In this document: positions 1 to 4,377 of the stretch, one piece after another | Position numbering within the stretch: the stretch's first letter is position 1 | How the letters are laid out: every line of letters starts with the position of its first letter | Source: an uncultured Ruminobacter sp. | GTDB lineage: Bacteria; Pseudomonadota; Gammaproteobacteria; Enterobacterales; Succinivibrionaceae | DNA: 5,512 nt | Direction of reading: 5' to 3' | Assembly: GCA_900767005.1 (NCBI GenBank) | Contig: CAAFXL010000006.1 | Span: 1-5,512, forward strand | The notes under the pieces: generated by a model | Told to the model about the DNA's origin: nothing | Seen by the model: the letters and a program-made list of their open reading frames with translations, nothing else | Databases searched by the model: none | Made by a program: the position numbers and the translations under genes

Positions 1-50
1 ATACTAAATTTATTTTTTTATATATTGAAAAAGAGTTAATTTATTGTAAG

Positions 51-76
51 ATAGTATGCTAATATAGTATGCTAAT
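51..76. repeat. Perfect tandem duplication of a 13-bp unit
   Basis: ATAGTATGCTAAT occurs twice head-to-tail with no mismatch and no spacer (51-63 and 64-76). It lies about 130 bp upstream of the presumed transcription start of the next gene. It may be a paired regulator site or a simple slippage duplication; the sequence does not decide. The eight bases GATAGTAT spanning its left edge (50-57) recur at the chemoreceptor promoter (1599-1606). Confidence 0.85.
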
Positions 77-193
77 AATTCTTAAAAAGTAAGAATGTAA
101 ATTTTAAGCTGTAATTTTTTTAAGTTTTACGTTTTAATATTTGAAGAATGTAAAATTATTAGAATTTTAGTCGGGTATATTTTTTAGTTTGCA

Positions 194-202
194 TGATATA
201 AT
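194..202 (+). promoter_or_regulatory. Extended -10 promoter of the secreted helical protein gene
   Basis: A consensus TATAAT (197-202) is preceded by TGA (194-196), which gives an extended -10 element of the TGnTATAAT type. The hexamer 17 bp upstream (GGTATA, 174-179) is a poor -35, which an extended -10 can compensate for. Transcription would start near 209 and leave a leader of about 94 nt. In such A/T-rich DNA TATAAT can occur by chance; the TG extension and its position raise confidence. Confidence 0.5.
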
Positions 203-243
203 TTTTTGAGTGTAGGCTATTTAGCACAAAATATACTTATTAC

Positions 244-290
244 TAATAATAAAATTTAAGACTAAAAATTGCTTAAATATTTATTTATTA
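244..290 (+). promoter_or_regulatory. Leader stem-loop directly upstream of the gene 1 ribosome-binding region
   Basis: The arms 244-260 and 272-290 pair over 17 A/U-dominated base pairs, with single-base bulges at A279 and T286 and an 11-nt loop (261-271). The stem closes five bases before the GAGAG at 295-299 that serves as ribosome-binding site. It could protect the 5' end or tune ribosome access. A chance structure is possible in DNA of this composition, but 17 pairs with two small bulges is long. Confidence 0.45.
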
Positions 291-302
291 AAATGAGAGT
301 TA

Positions 303-1214
303 ATGGATCAAAACATGATTATTAATAGTAAGTTTAATCAATATTCAAAAAAGATTTCAAAGTTAGCTGCAATTAGTATGTTTGCTGGTACTGTATTTTT
401 GGGTGGTATTAGCGATTCTTATGCAGAAATTTCAACTGTTTCAGGTTCAAATGTAATGTATCTTCAAGCTGGATACTTCATTAAGAGTGTGGAAGCATCT
501 TTAATGAAATATCGTGCTTCAATGATTATTATGTCTCATACTGAAAATCGTGATGACTTTTTAGTTAATCGTGATGAACTATGGGCAAGTCGTGAAGAAC
601 TAACTAAGGCAATCGCTACATTAAAGGAATATACTCGTAGTCCTTTATATGCAGAAGAAAACGAATTGATGGAACTATTATCAAATCTTTTAATAAAGAG
701 TGAAGCTTACGCTAATAATCAAAATGAAGTGATTGCTCTAAAGAATAAGATTGATGAAGGTTTAAATGATTTACCTGATATGTTTGCTAACGTCGTAACA
801 GCTGAAAAGCTAGTTAAGCAACGTACATTAGATGATAATCAATCAGCTCTTTATGAAAGAATGGAATTTACTCGTAAAGACTATCAGGCTGCTTTAAAGA
901 AATACTTTAAGGCTAAGACTGTAGCTGAAATTGAAGCAATTTCTCAAGAATTACAAGATAGTTATTCAGCTTTCTTAAAAGTAATGGAAGAAGCAAAGAC
1001 TGCTTTCCCAGAAACTGCTGATGTTTATCAGACTACCCAAGATTATGTTAATAAGATCTTCGCTGAAAGAGGAATTGGTAATATTTATTACTCATACCTT
1101 CAGAAGGTTGATGAACAAACTATTATTTACTTCTACTTTACTAAGACTGTAAAGGATGCAAGAAAGATTATTGCAAGTTTAAACAATCGTTTAAATGCAA
1201 GATTAAGTTTTTAA
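303..1214 (+). CDS. Secreted all-helical protein resembling a free-standing chemoreceptor sensor domain
   Basis: This 303-aa protein has an N-terminal signal peptide: basic residues K16-K20, a hydrophobic stretch at about 21-36, and a likely signal peptidase I site after S39-Y40-A41. The mature part of about 262 residues is charged, amphipathic and almost entirely helical, with no second membrane segment, so it should be periplasmic or exported. The pattern resembles four-helix-bundle sensor domains of methyl-accepting chemotaxis proteins. Two stretches align with the periplasmic domain of the receptor encoded downstream: 127-150 (S127, L129, Y136, E142, I144, K147) and 255-266 (ERGIGNIYYSYL against EKGLINMYYKYV). 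Spacing between them is 121 versus 129 residues. No HAMP or signalling domain follows, and the downstream DNA does not encode one, so it is not a frameshifted receptor. ATG 303 is the first in-frame start after a stop at 294; GAGAG at 295-299 sits close to it. ATG 315 is an alternative start. Function is unknown; a ligand-binding or receptor-partner role is inference. Confidence 0.85.
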   Translation: MDQNMIINSKFNQYSKKISKLAAISMFAGTVFLGGISDSYAEISTVSGSNVMYLQAGYFIKSVEASLMKYRASMIIMSHTENRDDFLVNRDELWASREELTKAIATLKEYTRSPLYAEENELMELLSNLLIKSEAYANNQNEVIALKNKIDEGLNDLPDMFANVVTAEKLVKQRTLDDNQSALYERMEFTRKDYQAALKKYFKAKTVAEIEAISQELQDSYSAFLKVMEEAKTAFPETADVYQTTQDYVNKIFAERGIGNIYYSYLQKVDEQTIIYFYFTKTVKDARKIIASLNNRLNARLSF

Positions 1215-1248
1215 TTATTATATTTCAGATATATTCCAAAATAGCTTT

Positions 1249-1276
1249 AGCCTCATTTAAAAAATGGGGCTTTTTT
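1249..1276 (+). terminator. Intrinsic terminator after the secreted helical protein gene
   Basis: AGCCTCATTT (1249-1258) pairs with AAATGGGGCT (1262-1271) over 10 bp including one T-G wobble. The loop is three A residues, and the T-run continues to 1276. The hairpin lies 35 bases after the stop codon. It should end the gene 1 transcript and separate it from the chemoreceptor gene. Confidence 0.9.
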
Positions 1277-1605
1277 GATTTTGTTTTTTTTTGTTTTAGT
1301 GGGCGATTTCTATTTTTTTTTGAAAGGTGATTTATTTTAATTTATTTAGTGGGGGATTTTTGGGGGCAATTATTTTTTTTTTATTTAATCTTCCTTTTTT
1401 TTGATGAAAATTGCTCCTTCAATTATTTTTTTTTATAACTTCTTTAAAATTTGGCTTAAAAGTCACCATTTTTATGAAAATATTATCATGAATTTACATT
1501 GCGAACCTGATTTTTTTAGAACCTACTCAAAAATTTTTAATAAATTTATAAATAATTTAATTTTGTGTTAAATCTAACATTAATGGTACTAATTATCAGA
1601 TAGTA

Positions 1606-1611
1606 TATAAT
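1606..1611 (+). promoter_or_regulatory. Putative -10 box of the chemoreceptor gene
   Basis: A consensus TATAAT lies at 1606-1611. ATGGTA (1583-1588), 17 bp upstream, matches the -35 consensus at three of six positions. Transcription would begin near 1618, giving a leader of about 100 nt that starts just before the inverted repeat. AGATA (1598-1602) and TATCT (1617-1621) flank the box symmetrically. A flagellar sigma-28 promoter is not apparent. The call is tentative because the region is A/T-rich. Confidence 0.45.
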
Positions 1612-1623
1612 ATGATTATCTAT

Positions 1624-1683
1624 GAATATAAGTAATATTTAGGGCTTTATTATAAAATTTTGCTATATCAATTACTTATATTC
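1624..1683 (+). promoter_or_regulatory. Inverted repeat in the chemoreceptor mRNA leader
   Basis: GAATATAAGTAAT (1624-1636) is perfectly complementary to ATTACTTATATTC (1671-1683), giving a 13-bp stem closing a 34-nt loop. It lies between the presumed transcription start and the coding region. The right arm ends two bases before the GAG that could serve a short leader ORF. It may be an RNA stem-loop, or two half-sites of a DNA-binding protein. No known riboswitch class is recognised. Confidence 0.55.
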
Positions 1684-1690
1684 TGAGTTT

Positions 1691-1720
1691 ATGAATTTAC
1701 TAAAGAAAGCTATATTATGA
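1691..1720 (+). CDS. Possible 9-codon leader ORF overlapping the chemoreceptor start
   Basis: ATG 1691 opens a frame encoding MNLLKKAIL and stops at TGA 1718-1720. The stop overlaps the chemoreceptor ATG (1717-1719) as ATGA, an arrangement typical of translational coupling. A GAG at 1685-1687 stands only three bases before this ATG, much like the spacing at gene 1 (GAGAG then TTA and ATG). The chemoreceptor's own ribosome-binding site is weak. The ORF is very short and may be chance; composition cannot test nine codons. Confidence 0.25.
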   Translation: MNLLKKAIL

Positions 1721-3981
1721 AGAGTACTAAAAAAAATCTATTAGAGCACATAAGGGATTTTAAATTTGGGGAATTTTTTGGTTCTATGAAGAACAAAAAG
1801 TTCTTTGATATTATATCTTTAGGGCTTAACAAATATATCAGCACGTCAGTGCTTCATGGTGTGTATGTCGGATTTGCGGTATTAAATGTTCTCTTAATTA
1901 TCTTGGCAATATTAAGTTATTATAATTTGTCATCGATGAATTCTTCAATTGTCTATCTAACTGATAGATCAATGCCGATTTTTGATAAAGCAAATCAGGT
2001 TGAAATCAAGCTTTTAAACTTAACCTTAGATCTTGATAACGTTCTTTATGAAAAGGATCCAACCAAGATTGATGGTGACATTAAGCGATTAAATGCTAGT
2101 GAAAAAGTATTCTTAGATTCAATCAATAGCTTTATGTCATATGGTGCTGGTAATCCAGAAATCGAAGCAAGATTTTCTGGTCTTTCAAAACTTGCTAGCG
2201 AATACCAAACTAAGAATAAAGAAATCATTAAGAAGAAACAGGAACTTTTAAAGATTTCTTATAAATTATTTAAAGATAAAGCAAACTTTGTAAGTTGGTT
2301 AAACTTATTTTCAGCTGAAGAACAAAACTTTAAAGTTAAGATTTGGGATGACTACGTAGGGAATGTATTCTTAAATCTAACTACTTATCAAAAGACTCTT
2401 GAAACTACTACTAATGAATTATTAAGTTTTGAGAAAAGTTCTGACATTAAAAAGAAGATGGATTTTATTAAGCTTCGTTATTCTCAGTTTGATGAGTTCT
2501 ATGAAAGCATGAAGCGTGAAATGCCAGAAATTGAAAATGAGTTAGGTCAATTCTTTAGTAACTTTAAGTTTAATCTTCTTGATGAAAAAGGTTTGATCAA
2601 TATGTACTATAAGTACGTTAGTGAATCAGAACAATTAGATGAAACTGTAAACGAAATTGAAAAGACTATTGCTAATGTTAAGCAAGAAATTAAAGGTATT
2701 CAGGTAGTTGCTGAAAATGGTATGAAAGATTCAACCAGTAAAGCTAAATTAATCTATACCGAAGCTTTAATTGGTCTAGTTATTGCGGTTTTACTTGCAT
2801 TAACAGTTGCTAGTATCGTTGCTTACACACTATCAAATAGTATTAAGCGTCCGATGAGAAAGATTATTGATGGTCTTGAAAAATTATCAGACGGCGATAT
2901 GACAACCACAGTTACTGTTTCACAGAAGAATGAATTTGGTAAACTTGCTCATAAACTTAATGAATTAGCTCTAAAGGTTGCTGATGCTCTTGTTAATATT
3001 GCCAAAGCTTCAAATGAAGTTAAGGGTGCGGCTTCTGATAACTTAAACTTAGCTAACCAAACTACTCATTCACTTGAACAAGAAAGAAATGAAGTTATTT
3101 CAGTTTCTTCTGCAATGACAGAAATGCAAGCTAATTCTCAGGAAGTAGCAAGTGCTGCAAGTAACTCATTAAATGAAGTTAAGACTGTAGAAGTTATTGC
3201 TCAGAACTCTCAAGAAGTTATGTCAGAAGCGATTGATACTACTGAAAAGCTTTCTGAGTTAATTAAGCAAACTACATCTGCAATTGAAAATGTAGATTCA
3301 TTAAGTGAGAACATTGGTAAGATTATTAATGTAATTAAGGGGGTGGCTGATCAGACTAACCTTCTAGCACTTAATGCGGCAATTGAAGCAGCTCGAGCTG
3401 GGGAACATGGTAGAGGCTTTGCGGTGGTTGCTGATGAGGTAAGATCACTTGCTAATACTACTTCAGAAAGCGCTAATGATATTCGTCAGATGATTTCAGA
3501 CCTTCAATCATCAGTTAGAGAAGCGGTATCTCATGTAAACTTATGTTTAAATGAGATGGAACAGACTCAAGATAACTCAATGAAGGCTCGTGATTCAATT
3601 GATGAAATTAAGAGAGCAATTTCTAAGATTACTGATATGAGTACTATGATTGCAGAAGCAGCGGGACAGCAGGATAAGACAACTGAAATGATTTCAGCAA
3701 ACTTACAGCAAATTTCTTCTCTATCAGATAATAACTCATCTCAGATGAATCAGGTAACTGATATTTGTAAGAACTTAGATAATCTAACTACTAACCAGGA
3801 AGTATTAATTAGTAAGTTTAAGCTTCCAAATGAAAAGACTTTAAAGGCGGAATTAGCAAAACACGCTAAACGTAATGCTAGAAAAGCTTCTTTAAAGAGT
3901 CAAGAAAAGTTAGATGCTAAAGAAAAAGGTACTAAACCAAATTCTGTAGCAACTAAAAAGGAAACTACTAAAAAGGTTTAA
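1717..3981 (+). CDS. Methyl-accepting chemotaxis protein with large helical periplasmic sensor domain
   Basis: This 754-aa inner-membrane chemoreceptor should bind a periplasmic ligand and control the CheA kinase through CheW, with adaptation by CheR/CheB methylation. Domain order: cytoplasmic lead 1-47 rich in Lys; TM1 about 48-69; helical periplasmic domain about 70-348; TM2 about 350-372; HAMP about 371-423 (P379, E406-F407-G408); signalling hairpin about 430-700. The highly conserved tip DQTNLLALNAAIEAARAGE lies at 545-563, followed by HGRGFAVVADEVRSLA (564-579). The arms of about 135 and 140 residues fit the 40-heptad class. The periplasmic domain of about 275 residues is the size of the two-bundle HBM type, but that assignment is uncertain. 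A basic tail (703-754, 14 Lys) ends in TTKKV, with no NWETF-type CheR-binding pentapeptide. ATG 1717 is the first start after an in-frame stop at 1684; only AAAGAAAG (1702-1709) serves as ribosome-binding site. The ligand cannot be read from sequence. Confidence 0.97.
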   Translation: MKSTKKNLLEHIRDFKFGEFFGSMKNKKFFDIISLGLNKYISTSVLHGVYVGFAVLNVLLIILAILSYYNLSSMNSSIVYLTDRSMPIFDKANQVEIKLLNLTLDLDNVLYEKDPTKIDGDIKRLNASEKVFLDSINSFMSYGAGNPEIEARFSGLSKLASEYQTKNKEIIKKKQELLKISYKLFKDKANFVSWLNLFSAEEQNFKVKIWDDYVGNVFLNLTTYQKTLETTTNELLSFEKSSDIKKKMDFIKLRYSQFDEFYESMKREMPEIENELGQFFSNFKFNLLDEKGLINMYYKYVSESEQLDETVNEIEKTIANVKQEIKGIQVVAENGMKDSTSKAKLIYTEALIGLVIAVLLALTVASIVAYTLSNSIKRPMRKIIDGLEKLSDGDMTTTVTVSQKNEFGKLAHKLNELALKVADALVNIAKASNEVKGAASDNLNLANQTTHSLEQERNEVISVSSAMTEMQANSQEVASAASNSLNEVKTVEVIAQNSQEVMSEAIDTTEKLSELIKQTTSAIENVDSLSENIGKIINVIKGVADQTNLLALNAAIEAARAGEHGRGFAVVADEVRSLANTTSESANDIRQMISDLQSSVREAVSHVNLCLNEMEQTQDNSMKARDSIDEIKRAISKITDMSTMIAEAAGQQDKTTEMISANLQQISSLSDNNSSQMNQVTDICKNLDNLTTNQEVLISKFKLPNEKTLKAELAKHAKRNARKASLKSQEKLDAKEKGTKPNSVATKKETTKKV

Positions 3982-4010
3982 ACATAATATTTATAAAAAT
4001 TAGCTTTCTT

Positions 4011-4039
4011 AAAAATTCCTCCTTCGGGAGGATTTTTTT
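4011..4039 (+). terminator. Intrinsic terminator after the chemoreceptor gene (UUCG tetraloop)
   Basis: TCCTCC (4017-4022) pairs with GGAGGA (4027-4032) around the very stable C(TTCG)G tetraloop. Seven T residues follow (4033-4039). The upstream A-run (4011-4015) can extend the stem against the T-run past one T-T mismatch, and could also give termination from the opposite direction. It lies about 30 bases after the stop codon. Confidence 0.95.
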
Positions 4040-4178
4040 AGGTTAAAAGAAATTATTTTTAATGGGTTGTAAGGTGTTTCTTGTTTCTTTAGCTGGAATA
4101 AAACGCCCAAATTTTAAGTAAAAATCTTACTGGAACTCAAAATAAAATTTAGTAATTTATTTTTAGGTTTGTGGTTTA

Positions 4179-4211
4179 GAAGAGGGGATTTTTTTTGAAA
4201 AACCCCCCTTT
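4179..4211. other. Hairpin with G4/C4 clamp, no 3' T-tract
   Basis: GGGG (4184-4187) pairs with CCCC (4203-4206). Inside, five T pair with five A (4198-4202) past a bulged A4188. Outside, GAA-type pairs (4180-4182 with 4208-4210) continue past an A-C mismatch. Neither strand has a T-run after the stem, so a standard intrinsic terminator is not supported. It could be a leader structure of the lipoprotein mRNA or a processing or stability element. Confidence 0.5.
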
Positions 4212-4279
4212 AAAACAAATAAATTATTAATTTTTAATGAAAAAAAGTGCTGTTTGTTGTAGTATTGTTTGATAAATTT

Positions 4280-4299
4280 AAATGATTTAAAGATCATTT
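4280..4299 (+). other. Small hairpin followed by a T8 run upstream of the lipoprotein gene
   Basis: AAATGAT (4280-4286) pairs with ATCATTT (4293-4299) around a six-base loop, and the T-run extends to 4304. The form resembles a weak intrinsic terminator or attenuator, but the stem has only two G/C pairs. It shares 4298-4299 with the palindrome that follows, so the two full structures exclude each other. Confidence 0.35.
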
Positions 4300-4324
4300 T
4301 TTTTGAAAAATTTTTTCAAAAAAA
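4298..4324. repeat. 27-bp palindrome upstream of the lipoprotein start
   Basis: The 13-base arms TTTTTTTGAAAAA (4298-4310) and TTTTTCAAAAAAA (4312-4324) are perfect inverse complements about a single central T (4311). The right arm ends 53 bases before the start codon. The palindrome could be an operator, or a stem-loop in the leader if transcription starts upstream. Homopolymer runs make up most of it, so only the G4305/C4317 pair adds information beyond A/T tracts. Confidence 0.5.
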
Positions 4325-4365
4325 CATGTTTTGGTTAAATAATAATAAAATTAATTACTGGTTAC

Positions 4366-4370
4366 AAAGG
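4366..4370 (+). promoter_or_regulatory. Shine-Dalgarno deciding the TTG start of the lipoprotein
   Basis: AAAGG lies seven bases before TTG 4378. The frame is closed upstream by TAA at 4336, and no ATG or GTG occurs between that stop and 4378. The well-placed site, followed at once by a textbook lipoprotein signal peptide, fixes TTG as the start. Confidence 0.85.
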
Positions 4371-4377
4371 TTTTATT

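Larger units (their letters stand above)
1..302. other. Non-coding region upstream of the secreted helical protein gene
   Basis: No convincing coding frame is seen on either strand in this very A/T-rich stretch. It contains a 13-bp tandem repeat (51-76), an 11-base direct repeat AAGAATGTAAA (91-101 and 144-154, start-to-start distance 53), a TGATATAAT extended -10 element (194-202) and an A/U stem-loop (244-290) just before the start codon of the next gene. No terminator for a gene lying to the left is visible. Confidence 0.7.
1277..1716. other. T-tract-rich non-coding region before the chemoreceptor gene
   Basis: No convincing gene is seen. The left half holds five T-runs of 8-10 bases (1284-1292, 1313-1321, 1373-1382, 1395-1402, 1426-1434) with G-rich islands between them. 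Two direct repeat pairs occur: TTTAGTGGGCGATTT / TTTAGTGGGGGATTT (1295-1309, 1345-1359; one mismatch) and CAATTA followed by nine T (1367-1381, 1420-1434). GGGGCAATT (1363-1371) can pair with AATTGCTCC (1409-1417). The right half holds the chemoreceptor promoter and leader. The 1435-1590 stretch shows nothing recognisable. Confidence 0.7.
4040..4377. other. Non-coding region before the repeat lipoprotein gene
   Basis: No convincing coding frame or consensus promoter is visible between the chemoreceptor terminator and the lipoprotein start. The stretch contains a G/C-clamped hairpin (4179-4211), a small hairpin followed by a T-run (4280-4304), a near-perfect 27-bp palindrome (4298-4324) and the lipoprotein Shine-Dalgarno (4366-4370). 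Since the terminator at 4011-4039 separates the genes, a lipoprotein promoter is expected here, but I cannot place it with confidence. Confidence 0.65.

Noticed and set aside
1..302. CRISPR array or transposon ends in the repeat-bearing upstream region
   Set aside because: The repeats are only 11-13 bp in two copies without regular spacers, and no transposase frame or terminal inverted repeat is present.
293..325. Ten-codon frame from ATG 293 overlapping the gene 1 start
   Set aside because: It overlaps the gene 1 start out of frame with no ribosome-binding site of its own and ends inside gene 1; most likely chance.
1203..1214. C-terminal Phe of gene 1 as an outer-membrane beta-barrel signal
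   Set aside because: The protein is predicted helical throughout and lacks the alternating hydrophobic pattern of a barrel strand; the final Phe is probably coincidental.
1577..1603. Flagellar sigma-28 promoter for the chemoreceptor gene
   Set aside because: TCAGATAG (1596-1603) matches GCCGATAA at only five of eight positions, and nothing like TAAAGTTT stands at the right distance upstream.
303..1716. Gene 1 as a frameshifted or truncated chemoreceptor pseudogene
   Set aside because: The sequence after its stop has an intrinsic terminator and non-coding T-tracts, with no HAMP or signalling-domain remnants in any frame. The N-terminus is a cleavable signal peptide, so it reads as an intact secreted protein.
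2046..2228. 60-codon open frame on the minus strand inside the chemoreceptor gene
   Set aside because: It lies wholly within a certain coding region, opposite the periplasmic domain, with no recognisable protein features; a shadow frame.
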